64,000 bases of DNA from Roseinatronobacter sp. S2 (GCF_029581395.1 NZ_CP121113.1:2352001-2416000); one strand, 5' to 3'. Shown: positions 36,640-46,201, numbered from the stretch's first letter. Notes: generated from the sequence alone by a model not told the origin. A program made the numbers and translations.

Positions 36640-37539
36640 TCAATTCACAGGAACCACCATACCTTTGTCGCGCGCCAAGGTGCGCATGCGTGCTTGCAGT
36701 TTTTCAAACGCGCGCACCTCGATCTGGCGGATACGTTCGCGGCTGACCTCGAATTGCTGGGACAAATCTTCCAGCGTCACCGGGTCTTCGCTCAGGCGGC
36801 GGGCGGTCAGAACATCGCGCTCGCGCTCGTTCAGGGCATCCATTGCTTCGACAAGCAATTCGCGGCGCAGGTCCAGCTCGTCACGTTCGGCATAATCGGC
36901 GGCCTGATTTGCATCTTCATCTTCCAGCCAATCCTGCCAGCTTGACGCCCCCTCCTCGCTGCCGATGGTGGCATTCAGCGAACTGTCACCACCTGACAAA
37001 CGGCGGTTCATGGCGATGACCTCGCCTTCGGTGACGTTCAGTTCGCGCGCGATACGGGCTACGTTTTCAGGCCGCAGATCCCCGTCTTCCAGCGCGCCGA
37101 TCTTGGATTTTGCCTTGCGCAGGTTGAAAAACAGCTTCTTTTGCGCACTGGTCGTGCCCAGTTTGACCAATGACCATGACCGCAGCACATATTCCTGAAT
37201 GCTGGCCCTGATCCACCACATGGCATAAGTCGCCAGCCGGAACCCCTTGTCAGGATCAAACCGTTTGACCGCCTGCATCAGCCCGACATTCGCTTCGGAT
37301 ATGACTTCGGCCTGTGGCAGGCCGTAGCCGCGATAGCCCATGGCAATTTTTGCGGCAAGACGCAGATGGCTGGTCACCAGTTTGTGCGCGGCTTCGGTAT
37401 CCTGATGGTCCACCCAGCGCTTGGCCAGCATGAATTCCTCTTCCGGTTCCAGCATGGGAAACCGGCGGATTTCCTGCATGTAGCGGTTCAGCCCCTGTTC
37501 CGGGCTTGGCGCTGGAAGATTGGCATAGCTGCTGCTCAT
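36640..37539 (-). CDS. rpoH: RNA polymerase heat-shock sigma factor RpoH (sigma-32)
   Basis: The 299-residue sigma factor has region 2 (ISEANVGLMQAVKRFDPDKG, YAMWWIRASIQEYVLRSW) and region 4 ([20 protein letters not shown]), and between them the RpoH box QKKLFFNLRKAK that contacts core RNA polymerase and marks sigma-32. The start at 37539 has AAGGGGATGTTCC upstream. It is downstream of rluD on the same strand across about 120 bp. Many Rhodobacterales have two rpoH genes; only one is here. Confidence 0.97.
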   Translation of the reverse strand: MSSSYANLPAPSPEQGLNRYMQEIRRFPMLEPEEEFMLAKRWVDHQDTEAAHKLVTSHLRLAAKIAMGYRGYGLPQAEVISEANVGLMQAVKRFDPDKGFRLATYAMWWIRASIQEYVLRSWSLVKLGTTSAQKKLFFNLRKAKSKIGALEDGDLRPENVARIARELNVTEGEVIAMNRRLSGGDSSLNATIGSEEGASSWQDWLEDEDANQAADYAERDELDLRRELLVEAMDALNERERDVLTARRLSEDPVTLEDLSQQFEVSRERIRQIEVRAFEKLQARMRTLARDKGMVVPVN

Positions 37540-37662
37540 GGAACATCCCCTTATCACGACCGGTAAGTGCAGATATGCGTGACACTTTCAGTATTCAAGC
37601 AAACCTACGTCATAATTATTTCTATCAGGTAAACGCACAGGCGCGAGGGTTTGAAACACTCC

Positions 37663-38721
37663 TCACCTGCTTGTGTCATCAGGTGAGGGCTGCAATGCCG
37701 CAAGAAGCGCCGCGAAATCATCCGGAAGGGGCGCTGCAAATTCCAGCGCTTCATCCGTGACGGGGTGCACGAAACCCAGTGTCGCCGCATGCAGCGCCTG
37801 ACGCGAAAAGGCGCCACAGGCCTCAATCGCGCTGGATGGCAGGGCCTTGGGCGATAGTTTGCGCCGCCCCCCGCCATAGACCGGATCGCCCACCAACGCG
37901 TGACCAGCATGGGTCATATGCACGCGGATCTGGTGGGTGCGCCCGGTTTCCAGCCAGCATTCGACCAGCGCCAGTTGGGCCGGCGTGCCAAAGGACTGCA
38001 AAACGCGCGCGCGTGTCACCGCATGCCGCCCGCCGGACCACACCACCGCCTGACGCTGCCGGTCGGTGCGATGCCGCGCAAGCTGGCTGGTGATTTTCAT
38101 GATGTTTGCCATCTCGAAACTGACACCACGCGCGCCGCGCAACCGCGGATCGCCCGCATCGGGGCAGCCATAGACCAGCGCCAGATAACGCCGGTTCACG
38201 CTATGGCGTTCAAACTGCGTGGCCAGCCCATGATGCGCGCGGTCGGATTTCGCCACAACCAGCAGCCCGCTTGTGTCCTTGTCGATGCGGTGCACAATTC
38301 CGGGCCGCTTTTCACCCCCGATGCCCGACAGGCTGTCACCGCAATGATGCAACAGCGCGTTCACAAGCGTCTGGTCGGGCGAGCCGGGTGCGGGATGCAC
38401 CACCATGCCCGCCGGTTTGTTGATCACAATCAGGTCTTCATCTTCATGCAGCACATCAAGCGCAATGTCCTGCGCAACTGTGGCCACCTGTGCGCTATGC
38501 ACGACATGCAAGACCAGCACATCGCCTTCGGCCACCTGCGCGCGCGGATTGTCCAGCACCACATCGCCGCGCCGGACCGCGCCATCGGCAATCATGCGCA
38601 TCAGCCGCGAGCGTGACAGCGCCGCTTGCTCTGGCACATCGCGGGCCAAGGCCTTATCAAGGCGGCCAGGGGGCTGCGGCCCGATGACAACCTGCAATTC
38701 TGTGAAAGGCGTTTCTGCCAT
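37663..38721 (-). CDS. rluD: 23S rRNA pseudouridine synthase RluD-type
   Basis: The 352-residue enzyme has an S4 RNA-binding domain (residues 15-80) and the catalytic RluA-family motif HRIDKDTSGLLVVAK with the active-site Asp. It modifies helix 69 of 23S rRNA and supports ribosome assembly. The start at 38721 shares bases with the start codon of the divergent DUF6476 gene (CATG). Extending the frame upstream would run antisense through that gene. Confidence 0.93.
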   Translation of the reverse strand: MAETPFTELQVVIGPQPPGRLDKALARDVPEQAALSRSRLMRMIADGAVRRGDVVLDNPRAQVAEGDVLVLHVVHSAQVATVAQDIALDVLHEDEDLIVINKPAGMVVHPAPGSPDQTLVNALLHHCGDSLSGIGGEKRPGIVHRIDKDTSGLLVVAKSDRAHHGLATQFERHSVNRRYLALVYGCPDAGDPRLRGARGVSFEMANIMKITSQLARHRTDRQRQAVVWSGGRHAVTRARVLQSFGTPAQLALVECWLETGRTHQIRVHMTHAGHALVGDPVYGGGRRKLSPKALPSSAIEACGAFSRQALHAATLGFVHPVTDEALEFAAPLPDDFAALLAALQPSPDDTSR

Positions 38722-39061
38722 GACCCTGCCCCCGGACATGCCCCCGCCAGAAGGACAATCCCCCGACGTGCGTTTGGTCAAACGACTTGTTGTCGTGCTG
38801 ACCAGTGTGATGATCCTTGGCGTCATAGTCATCATTGGACTGCTTGTCACCCAGATAGCCCGCAGCCCTGCCCCGTTTGACCTGCCCGACAACATCAGCC
38901 TGCCCGAAGGGGCGCGCGCACAGGCTGTCACCTTGTCGCGCGACTGGGTTCTGGTTGTGACGGAAAACCAGACCGTGCTGGTGTTTGACCGCCGGAACGG
39001 AACGCTTTTGCACGAAATGGACCTGCCGCAACCCACGGAAGAAAACCTGTCAACCAACTGA
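38720..39061 (+). CDS. DUF6476-like single-pass membrane protein
   Basis: The 113-residue protein has a Pro-rich cytoplasmic start, one membrane segment (about residues 24-48, VVVLTSVMILGVIVIIGLL) and a periplasmic domain ending in a beta-propeller-like VLVFDRRNGTLLHEM strand. It resembles small inner-membrane proteins found beside rluD in Rhodobacterales; function is unknown. The start ATG (38720-38722) overlaps the rluD start; ATG 38738 is the only close alternative. Confidence 0.78.
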   Translation: MTLPPDMPPPEGQSPDVRLVKRLVVVLTSVMILGVIVIIGLLVTQIARSPAPFDLPDNISLPEGARAQAVTLSRDWVLVVTENQTVLVFDRRNGTLLHEMDLPQPTEENLSTN

Positions 39062-39119
39062 ACTCTGGGGTGTAAGTGCTTGTTCTGACTGACGGCTTGC
39101 CAAGATTACACAGTGATTC

Positions 39120-39188
39120 GGAAACCAATTGTTTCCATTTTCGATTATTGTGAAAATCAGGACTTCGTTTACAAAAAGTTTTTATAAA
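39120..39188 (+). promoter_or_regulatory. AT-rich leader with inverted repeat and -10-like box
   Basis: GGAAAC-CAATT-GTTTCC (39120-39136) is a perfect inverted repeat. It is followed by an AT-rich stretch with TATAAA at 39183-39188, 19 bases before the acidic-protein start. A good -35 match at standard spacing is not visible. Confidence 0.35.
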
Positions 39189-39206
39189 TTGTTTGTGAGG
39201 TGAAAC

Positions 39207-40085
39207 ATGTCTTTTCTGCTCAAGAAGCTGCTCGCTGTCAAAGCTGCCAAAGCCGCAGTATTGAAACCGGTGATCAAGCCCGCACCCGTCGAAAAAGTTT
39301 GCAACATCAGCGCGGCGCGCGAAAAGCTGATCCAGAAGAAAATTGACGCCTTGGAAGCAAAGGCTGCGAAACTGGACGCAAAAGCCGAAAGCGTACGCGA
39401 CCACTATCAGGACAAGGCTGATGGGATTCGCGACTTGTATGAGAAGAAAGCGGATTTCTATTCGTGCAAAGGCGGGCGTCTGGGCGAAAAATTCGCCGCC
39501 AAGTTCAGCGCATTGGGCGACAAGAAAGCCAGTCTGCTGGAATCTATTGGCGAAAAGAAGGCATTTGCGCTGGAATGTGCATCTGACAAGCTGAAGGCAA
39601 AGGCCGACCTGCTGCGCGAAAAGCTGGCCAAAGACGAAGATCCCAGCGATGATGATCTGGATGACGACGATGATGACGACATCATTGATGATGATGACGA
39701 TAACGGTGATGAAACCGGAACAGAACTACCAGAAGACACCGCTTCGGTTAAATTTTTCCTGGATGTCGAAGAAGATAACGGCCTGAACTACATGTATTAC
39801 CTGACCATTCAGGCCGGTGAGGGCGATGAAGAGTTCACGCTGGAAGATGCCTATGAACAGGCATTGGCATATCTGGACGAAAGAAATCTGGAACTGAAAG
39901 ACCTGACGCAGGTCGATATCCAGAACGCTGACGGCGAAAAAATCGCTGAGTATCAATTTGTTGATGGTCAATTCGTCAAGGTCGGCGAAGCAATGGACGG
40001 GCTTTGGGTCGAAACATCCGAAGACGATCTTGCCGCAAACCTGGATGATGAAGACGAAGACGAGGATGAGTCGGCAAACGGGTAA
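39207..40085 (+). CDS. Acidic coiled-coil protein with poly-Asp linker, function unknown
   Basis: I do not recognise this 292-residue protein. It has a basic start (LLKKLLAVKAAKAAVLKP), a Lys/Ala/Glu-rich coiled coil of about 85 residues (35-120), an Asp run near residues 145-165, a compact alpha/beta segment (about 172-262) and a second Asp/Glu tail. There is no signal peptide or membrane segment; cysteines are few (32, 87, 123). The codons are less GC-rich than in neighbours. GAGGTGA precedes the start and a strong terminator follows, so it is a single-gene unit. A charged scaffold or cation-binding protein is possible. Confidence 0.8.
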   Translation: MSFLLKKLLAVKAAKAAVLKPVIKPAPVEKVCNISAAREKLIQKKIDALEAKAAKLDAKAESVRDHYQDKADGIRDLYEKKADFYSCKGGRLGEKFAAKFSALGDKKASLLESIGEKKAFALECASDKLKAKADLLREKLAKDEDPSDDDLDDDDDDDIIDDDDDNGDETGTELPEDTASVKFFLDVEEDNGLNYMYYLTIQAGEGDEEFTLEDAYEQALAYLDERNLELKDLTQVDIQNADGEKIAEYQFVDGQFVKVGEAMDGLWVETSEDDLAANLDDEDEDEDESANG

Positions 40086-40125
40086 ACCACGCCCCTGTCG
40101 AAACAGCCTACCTTCAGATGAAATC

Positions 40126-40155
40126 AAAAATGCGCCCGACCGGGGCGCATTTTTT
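40126..40155 (+). terminator. Rho-independent terminator after acidic protein gene
   Basis: AAAAATGCGCCC pairs with GGGCGCATTTTT around the loop GACCG and runs into a T-tract. It may also serve the convergent receiver gene. Confidence 0.85.
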
Positions 40156-40187
40156 CTGTCAGAAACTGGTCAGAAGCCTGTCAGTGA

Positions 40188-40640
40188 TCAGGCGTATTCC
40201 ATGACTGCGCGGCTACGTTGGTTCTGGCTGCAAATCAGGATTGCGTCCAGCAGACGTGTCTGAGAGATCGGTTTCATCAAGGTGCCATCGCAAACGGATT
40301 TGCGCTCGCTGCCGAAATCATCGCCGCTGACTTCATCAGAGATCAGGATAATCTTCATGTCCGGCAGGGCCTTGCGGATGGTCAGGCAGAAGTTAATTGC
40401 CTTGTGGACACCGCCCAAATGCTCGACATCGACAATCACGAAATCCAGTGAAATACCACTGGTGGTCAACCATTCCAACGCACGTTCGGAATAGGACACT
40501 GCCATGATGTTGACGCGCAGCAGATCATACACCCAGTTTTGCATGTCCTGCGCTTCATCGCTGAACCCCATGAACGCGGCCGCCACGCCATCGAAGCGCG
40601 GGAGCGAGGGTATACTCATATCTTTTCCATAGTCATACAT
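40188..40640 (-). CDS. Atypical stand-alone receiver (response-regulator-like) protein
   Basis: The protein of about 150 residues looks like a receiver domain: a beta strand with the putative phospho-acceptor in DFVIVDVEHLGG, then MKIILISDEVSGDD and the conserved lysine in TLMKPIS. The N-terminal acidic pair is not obvious, and no output domain follows, so it may be a degenerate or signal-relay receiver. ATG 40640 is chosen because GAAGGA lies eight bases upstream; ATG 40649 sits directly on that site. No histidine kinase is nearby. Confidence 0.65.
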   Translation of the reverse strand: MYDYGKDMSIPSLPRFDGVAAAFMGFSDEAQDMQNWVYDLLRVNIMAVSYSERALEWLTTSGISLDFVIVDVEHLGGVHKAINFCLTIRKALPDMKIILISDEVSGDDFGSERKSVCDGTLMKPISQTRLLDAILICSQNQRSRAVMEYA

Positions 40641-40750
40641 GAGTGCCATCCTTCAGTGGGTTACAGGCGTCGCAGACTGCCTGAATGGATATTTCCATGA
40701 TCCGTTTATAACATGTGAACAAACACATATACAACCTAAAAGTGTGTTAC

Positions 40751-40776
40751 ATGTTCTCAATTAACGGCGAGAACAT
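40751..40776. promoter_or_regulatory. Inverted repeat upstream of receiver gene
   Basis: ATGTTCTC (40751-40758) and GAGAACAT (40769-40776) are perfect inverted repeats 10 bases apart, about 110 bp upstream of the receiver start, in AT-rich DNA. They could be an operator, for example for the nearby XRE regulator. The rest of 40650-40883 holds no evident gene. Confidence 0.45.
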
Positions 40777-40883
40777 ACACCTAGGGTTGTATTTTACATG
40801 GAAGCCATAGTAGGCAGATTCCATGAACCCTACTCGATACCCTTTGAATTCAACGCGAACGCGTCGACAAAAGCAAGAAAATA

Positions 40884-41045
40884 ATGTGTGATATTTCTCA
40901 TCAGGCTAAAAACGCGGCACAACCCAACCCGTTAGAGTTGTGGGTGATACGGGCGTTGCTTACCTACCAATCTGAATCAGGTGGCGAATTGAATCTAAAA
41001 GAGATTCTCGCTCTGATTGAGAAAGAGATGACAGAAATCCGTTGA
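40884..41045 (+). CDS. Possible 53-residue protein antisense to the XRE gene end
   Basis: An ATG-initiated frame encodes 53 residues with a mid-section LELWVIRALLTYQS and a strongly amphipathic helix NLKEILALIEKEM at the end. It overlaps the last 29 codons of the XRE gene on the other strand. The ribosome site is weak and codons are AT-rich. It may be chance; I list it because its C-terminal half is unusually protein-like. Confidence 0.25.
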   Translation: MCDISHQAKNAAQPNPLELWVIRALLTYQSESGGELNLKEILALIEKEMTEIR

Positions 41046-41313
41046 CCACTGGCGCGTCCATCGCGGCGCCTCGCCCGTCCTGATCCAGATCGCGAAGTCC
41101 AAGCAACACTTCCTGCGCAACGTCCAAAGCGCGTGCAAATTTGAACACCGTTGATATCCGTGGGCTGCCGGTGCGACGTTCCTCGATGTCCTTGACCGCG
41201 CGATTGTTCAATCCGGCCTCGCGCGAAAGCGATGCGGCAGAAAACCCGCGCAGTTTCATGTAATGTAATAGATTCTTACGAAAAATCTCTGATTCGCTTT
41301 CCGGATCGGACAT
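40960..41313 (-). CDS. XRE-family helix-turn-helix regulator
   Basis: The 117-residue protein has a Cro/CI-type helix-turn-helix at about residues 10-65 (FSAASLSREAGLNNRAVKDI is the core) followed by a short helical C-terminal part. Such proteins are dimeric repressors. ATG 41313 is the start; an in-frame TTG precedes it. The promoter side is very AT-rich. It is flanked by the receiver gene and rpoD on the same strand, and no toxin or phage gene accompanies it. Confidence 0.82.
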   Translation of the reverse strand: MSDPESESEIFRKNLLHYMKLRGFSAASLSREAGLNNRAVKDIEERRTGSPRISTVFKFARALDVAQEVLLGLRDLDQDGRGAAMDAPVVNGFLSSLSQSERESLLDSIRHLIQIGR

Positions 41314-41446
41314 CAAATACCCATTTTTTCAAATGCATTTATCTGACTACATATATATCAATATTCAAACTTAGAATGTATCAAAACTTCAGCTTGCCGC
41401 AACAAATGTCACGGCCTGTGCAAAATTACACCGCCCTACAATAGCA

Positions 41447-41477
41447 TCAGGGCGCCCCCGATCAAGAGACGCCCTGA
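41447..41477 (-). terminator. Hairpin downstream of rpoD
   Basis: TCAGGGCG (41447-41454) pairs with CGCCCTGA (41470-41477) across a 15-base loop, 19 bases beyond the rpoD stop. On the minus strand it is followed by AT-rich DNA. Confidence 0.5.
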
Positions 41478-41495
41478 ATATCTGGCTAAAATTTC

Positions 41496-43493
41496 TTACT
41501 GGTCCAGGAAACTGCGTAACTTGCGCGATCTGCTGGGGTGCTTCAGTTTGCGCAGCGCCTTCGCTTCGATCTGCCGGATGCGTTCGCGCGTCACACTGAA
41601 TTGCTGCCCCACTTCTTCCAGTGTGTGGTCGGTATTCATGCCGATCCCGAACCGCATCCGCAAAACGCGTTCTTCACGCGGGGTCAGCGATGACAGCACG
41701 CGCGTTGTCGTTTCGCGCAAATTGTCCTGAATGGCCGAATCCAGCGGCAGAAGCGCGTTCTTGTCCTCGATGAAATCACCAAGCTGGCTGTCTTCCTCAT
41801 CACCGATCGGGGTTTCAAGACTGATGGGTTCTTTGGCGATTTTCATCACCTTGCGCACCTTATCCAGCGGCATTTGCAGCTTTTCTGCCAATTCCTCGGA
41901 TGTGGGTTCGCGGCCGATTTCATGCAGCATCTGCCGGCCGGTGCGCACCAGCTTGTTGATGGTTTCGATCATATGCACCGGAATACGGATCGTGCGCGCC
42001 TGATCGGCGATGGATCGGGTAATCGCCTGCCTGATCCACCATGTCGCATAGGTGCTGAACTTGTAGCCCCGGCGGTATTCGAACTTGTCCACCGCCTTCA
42101 TCAGGCCAATATTGCCTTCCTGAATAAGGTCAAGGAATTGCAGGCCGCGATTGGTGTATTTCTTGGCAATCGAGATCACCAGACGCAAGTTCGCCTCGAC
42201 CATTTCCTTCTTGGCCTGACGGGCTTCTTTTTCGCCTTTCTGGACCTGACCGACAATGCGGCGGTATTCCTGAATATCCACACCGACATATTGGCCAACC
42301 TGCGCCATATCGTTGCGCAGCTCGTCAACCTTGTCGCGCGAACGCTCCATCAGGGCCTGCCAGCCACGGCCACCTTTTTCGATCATGCGGTCGCACCATG
42401 TCGGGTCCAGTTCGGCACCACGATATTCGTCGATAAACTCACGACGGTTGATGCGGGCCTGATCCGCAAGTTTGACCATGGCACTATCAATCGACATGAT
42501 GCGCCGGTTGATGCCATAAAGCTGGTCAATAAGCGCTTCGATCCGGTTATTGTGCAGATGAAGCGAATTCACCAGTTCCACGATTTCAGACCGAAGCGTC
42601 TGGTATTTCTGTTCCTGAACCTCGGAAAAGCGCCCCTCCTCCAGAAGGGTGGCGTTCATCCGTTGATCCTGCATTTCCGACAGCATTTCAAAATCACGCG
42701 CAATCCGGTCCAGCGTTTCCAGAACACGCGGCTTCAGCGCGCTTTCCATTGCGGCCAGTGACACATTCGACTGTTCGTCGTCATCCTCGTCATCGTCATT
42801 GGATGAAATCGGGTTCCCGTCGGCATCCAGTTCGGGTTCGGTGCTGCGTTCGCGTTTGGGGGACGCCGCTGCGGCGGCCTCTCCTATGCCTTCGCTGACA
42901 GGCATTCCTTCTTCTTCGTCAAGCGCATTGCCGAAGGTGGTTTCCAGATCGATCACGTCGCGCAGCAGAACGTCTTCGTTCAGCAATTCGTCGCGCCAGA
43001 TGGTGATCGCCTGAAATGTCAGCGGGCTTTCGCACAAGCCCAGAATCATGGTGTTGCGGCCAGCCTCGATGCGCTTGGCGATGGCAATTTCGCCTTCGCG
43101 CGACAGCAACTCGACAGACCCCATCTCGCGCAGATACATGCGCACCGGATCATCGGTGCGGTCCAGCGTTTCACTGCCGGTTCCCGATGCCACGGCAACT
43201 TCCCGCGATCCGGCGGTTTCCACCAGCTCGCCGCCCTTGGCGTCGGGTTCATCACTTTCTTCGTCGTCTTCGACAACATTGATGCCCATTTCCGACAGCA
43301 TCGACATAACGTCTTCGATCTGTTCAGAGGCGACCTGTTCGGGCGGCAGTGACTTGTTCAACTGCTCATAGGTGATGTAGCCACGTTCCTTGGCCTGAGC
43401 GATCATTCGTTTGATCGAGGCCTGGCTGACAATCTGCCCGCCTTCACTATCCTGATCGTCGGGTCTGGTGTCGTCGGTATCTTTGGCGGCCAT
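41496..43493 (-). CDS. rpoD: Primary sigma factor RpoD (sigma-70)
   Basis: The 665-residue protein has an acidic region 1.1, conserved [11 protein letters not shown] (1.2), the non-conserved acidic insert, region 2 ([32 protein letters not shown]), region 3 and region 4 with [20 protein letters not shown]. It directs RNA polymerase to housekeeping promoters. The start at 43493 is preceded by GGGAGCTTTC; the frame upstream has no such site. It follows dnaG on the same strand, the usual macromolecular-synthesis arrangement. Confidence 0.98.
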   Translation of the reverse strand: MAAKDTDDTRPDDQDSEGGQIVSQASIKRMIAQAKERGYITYEQLNKSLPPEQVASEQIEDVMSMLSEMGINVVEDDEESDEPDAKGGELVETAGSREVAVASGTGSETLDRTDDPVRMYLREMGSVELLSREGEIAIAKRIEAGRNTMILGLCESPLTFQAITIWRDELLNEDVLLRDVIDLETTFGNALDEEEGMPVSEGIGEAAAAASPKRERSTEPELDADGNPISSNDDDEDDDEQSNVSLAAMESALKPRVLETLDRIARDFEMLSEMQDQRMNATLLEEGRFSEVQEQKYQTLRSEIVELVNSLHLHNNRIEALIDQLYGINRRIMSIDSAMVKLADQARINRREFIDEYRGAELDPTWCDRMIEKGGRGWQALMERSRDKVDELRNDMAQVGQYVGVDIQEYRRIVGQVQKGEKEARQAKKEMVEANLRLVISIAKKYTNRGLQFLDLIQEGNIGLMKAVDKFEYRRGYKFSTYATWWIRQAITRSIADQARTIRIPVHMIETINKLVRTGRQMLHEIGREPTSEELAEKLQMPLDKVRKVMKIAKEPISLETPIGDEEDSQLGDFIEDKNALLPLDSAIQDNLRETTTRVLSSLTPREERVLRMRFGIGMNTDHTLEEVGQQFSVTRERIRQIEAKALRKLKHPSRSRKLRSFLDQ

Positions 43494-43659
43494 GAAAGCT
43501 CCCGAAAAACTAAGGCGAGGCATGCGAATTGGCGAATCGATTCGGCGAATCACCCGGCTGCCTACGCGGACTGCTCTTGATGTAGGGAAAAGAAACGTGT
43601 TTTTCCAGTTCCCGAACGCATTTTGACGGGCTAATGCGTGCGTATCGGCAACGATTCGA

Positions 43660-45558
43660 TCACTTTTTCTGCTTTATCCAGACTTGTGATTCGATTAGCC
43701 GGCTCAACTCGCCCGAAAGTGCCGCGCGATCTTCGCCCAGATCGGCAGAGTCCGACAGGTTCGAACGCTCTGATCTGTCGCGCAACTCCGCCGCCTGCTT
43801 CAGCCGCCATGTCAGCCCTTCATCGGGCAGATGGGCCAGATCCTCGACCGCGTCACGCAATTCTGCATCGGCGCCACGACGCGCCAGAAGCTTGGCAAAT
43901 TCTTCGCGCAGGCACAGGCGCGCAAGGTCAATGTCGTCATTGCGCACAGGCGGGGCAATGCGCACATGACCCAGTTCCATCAGCGCCGACACCTGCTCAG
44001 CGTCCGGCGGCGCGCCGCCGGACAGCAATGCGACCCGCAGCGCGCTGTTGCGCTTGTCGCGCATCTCTGCGCGTTCCAGATCGGATTCGAATTCACGCAC
44101 CAGACCGGGGTGCCGCAGCAGAATCGCCAGAATAATCTCTTCGCGCATTTTTTCGGCGACTGCGGTGCCATCCCCGCCCGCCAGCAATGTGTTGCGCGTG
44201 GCGGCCAGTGACGGTGCGGGGGGGGGCTGCCATTTGCCCCCTGCCCGCCATGCCCCGCGTTTGGGCGCGGTCGCGGCGCGAAAGAATGCAGCCCGCAGTG
44301 ATTTCAGTTCCTCGGCATAATGCGCCCGCAGGCCCTGATCGGCGATCTTGGCAAGGGCTGCGCGCAGGCGTTTGTCCAGTGCGGCGCGGCGTTCGGGGCT
44401 GTCGAAAACCTGCCCTTCGGTTTCGCGCTGCCACAGCAGGCGCACCAGCGGCACGGCCCCGTCAACCAGCTTGCGCATGGTTCCAGCACCGCCACTGCGC
44501 AGCACATCATCGGGGTCCATCTTCTCGGGCAACAGGCAAAACCGCAACGATTGCTCGGCGCTTAGCAGTGGCAGTGCCAGATCCATCAGCCGGTAGCCCG
44601 CGCGCAGGCCAGCGGTATCGCCATCAAGGGCGATCACGGGTTCCGGCGCAATGCGCCAGATCATGCGCAACTGGTCTTCGGTAATCGCGGTGCCCAGCGG
44701 GGCCACCGCTGCCGCGAACCCTGCCTCGACCAAGGCTATGACATCCATATACCCTTCGGCAACGATCAGCGGGTGGTCCTTGCCCGACGCCGCACGCGCA
44801 GGCCCCGCGTTGTAAAGCGACCGCCCCTTGTCAAACAGCACCGTTTCCGGCGAATTCAGGTATTTCGCGCGCGCATCGGGGTCCATGGACCGCCCGCCAA
44901 AGGCAATGCAGCGCCCGCGCGTATCGCGGATGGGGAAAATAATGCGCCCGCGAAACCGGTCATAGGGCGCGCCGCCATCATCGGGACGCGCCGCAAGGCC
45001 CGCATCAATTATCTTGTCGGGGGCCACGCCCGCAGCCGTCAAATGCGCCCACAGGCCGTGCCTTGAATCGGGGGCAAAGCCAATTTCGAATCGGTCCAGC
45101 GCTTGTGCGGACAGGGCGCGACCGGCCAGATAGTCGCGCGCGGTTGCGGCGGCATTCGTGTTCAGTTGCAGCCGGAAATAGCGCACCGCCTGTTCTGTAA
45201 CCTCTGCCAGTTCGGACAGTCTGTCGGCTTTTTGGGCCGCTTTGGGGTCGCGCGCGGGCATTGTCATGCCAGCCTCTCGGGCCAGCACCTCGACCGCTTC
45301 CATAAACCCCATGTTTTCCGTCTCGCACAGGAATTTCAGCGTGTCCCCTTTGGCATGACACCCAAAGCAGTAATAAAACCCCTTGCGGTCATCCACATGA
45401 AAAGATGCAGATTTTTCCTGATGAAACGGGCATGGCGCCCAGTAATCGCCCTTTGCCTGATTGGATTTGCGCATATCCCATGTCACCTTGCGCCCGACCA
45501 CCGAAGAGATCGAGACACGATTGCGCAATTCATCAAGGAAACCGGGGGGCAGACTCAT
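43660..45558 (-). CDS. dnaG: DNA primase
   Basis: The 632-residue primase has the CHC2-type zinc finger [26 protein letters not shown] (residues 38-66), the RNA-polymerase core with EGYMDVIAL and ALDGDTAG (TOPRIM metal site) and a C-terminal helicase-binding domain. It makes the RNA primers for replication. It is the upstream partner of rpoD and divergent from msrB. Confidence 0.98.
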   Translation of the reverse strand: MSLPPGFLDELRNRVSISSVVGRKVTWDMRKSNQAKGDYWAPCPFHQEKSASFHVDDRKGFYYCFGCHAKGDTLKFLCETENMGFMEAVEVLAREAGMTMPARDPKAAQKADRLSELAEVTEQAVRYFRLQLNTNAAATARDYLAGRALSAQALDRFEIGFAPDSRHGLWAHLTAAGVAPDKIIDAGLAARPDDGGAPYDRFRGRIIFPIRDTRGRCIAFGGRSMDPDARAKYLNSPETVLFDKGRSLYNAGPARAASGKDHPLIVAEGYMDVIALVEAGFAAAVAPLGTAITEDQLRMIWRIAPEPVIALDGDTAGLRAGYRLMDLALPLLSAEQSLRFCLLPEKMDPDDVLRSGGAGTMRKLVDGAVPLVRLLWQRETEGQVFDSPERRAALDKRLRAALAKIADQGLRAHYAEELKSLRAAFFRAATAPKRGAWRAGGKWQPPPAPSLAATRNTLLAGGDGTAVAEKMREEIILAILLRHPGLVREFESDLERAEMRDKRNSALRVALLSGGAPPDAEQVSALMELGHVRIAPPVRNDDIDLARLCLREEFAKLLARRGADAELRDAVEDLAHLPDEGLTWRLKQAAELRDRSERSNLSDSADLGEDRAALSGELSRLIESQVWIKQKK

Positions 45559-45676
45559 GCGGGCAATAATGACAGATCACGCAGCTTTGTTGAAGCGGTG
45601 ATACGTCTTTGCGCTAATTGTTGAAACAAAGGCACACAGGCAGACGTAAAAGGGTTATATTCACAGGAGGATGACC

Positions 45677-46201
45677 ATGTTCAACAGACGCGGATTTATG
45701 TTTGCAAGCGTAGCAATGATTTCAGGGGGTGCAGCAGGCGCCCAAAACAACAGCTTCCCCTTTTCCCTGTCACCAGAGGAATGGCGCGGCCGCCTGACAC
45801 CTGCGCAATATGCGGTGTTGCGCGATCACGCCACCGAAGAAGCCTATAGCAACCGGTTGCTTGGCGAACGCTCGCCCTTGTTGGAGGAAGACCGCGCAGG
45901 CACCTATAATTGTGCGGGCTGCGGGCAAGGGCTGTACCGGTCTGAAACCAAATATGACAGCCGCACCGGCTGGCCCAGTTTCTGGGATGTGATTGACGGC
46001 GCGACCGGCACACAGGAAGACCGGACCTTGTTTTTCATGGTCCGCACCGAAGAGCATTGCAGCAACTGCGGCGGGCATCTGGGCCATATCTTTGATGATG
46101 GTCCCGCGCCCACTGGCAAACGGCATTGCATCAACGGGCTTGCCATGACATTTACCCCCGACGATACCGGAGTGGTTGAAGGATTGCCTGTAAGTGCATA
46201 A
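45677..46201 (+). CDS. msrB: Peptide methionine-R-sulphoxide reductase, exported (MsrB)
   Basis: The 174-residue enzyme has the zinc cysteines in CAGCGQGLY and CSNCGGHLGH and the catalytic cysteine in RHCINGLAM. It repairs methionine-R-sulphoxide. The N-terminus MFNRRGFMFASVAMISGG resembles a twin-arginine signal, so a periplasmic location is likely. The start is ATG 45677, not ATG 45671, because AGGAGG ends immediately before 45671 and is at proper spacing only for 45677. It overlaps the next gene by eight bases. Confidence 0.95.
   Translation: MFNRRGFMFASVAMISGGAAGAQNNSFPFSLSPEEWRGRLTPAQYAVLRDHATEEAYSNRLLGERSPLLEEDRAGTYNCAGCGQGLYRSETKYDSRTGWPSFWDVIDGATGTQEDRTLFFMVRTEEHCSNCGGHLGHIFDDGPAPTGKRHCINGLAMTFTPDDTGVVEGLPVSA

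Noticed and set aside
39640..39730. Short tandem GAT/GAC repeat as a possible phase-variation tract
   Set aside because: The codons alternate irregularly between GAT and GAC with other residues between, so there is no uniform tandem unit that would slip; it simply encodes an Asp-rich linker.
40751..40776. The GTTC...GAAC pair as an alphaproteobacterial LexA (SOS) box
   Set aside because: The alphaproteobacterial LexA site is a direct repeat with seven bases between half-sites; here the half-sites are inverted and more widely spaced.
41874..42761. A 295-codon plus-strand frame inside rpoD
   Set aside because: It mirrors conserved sigma-factor regions and has no ribosome site or recognisable domain.
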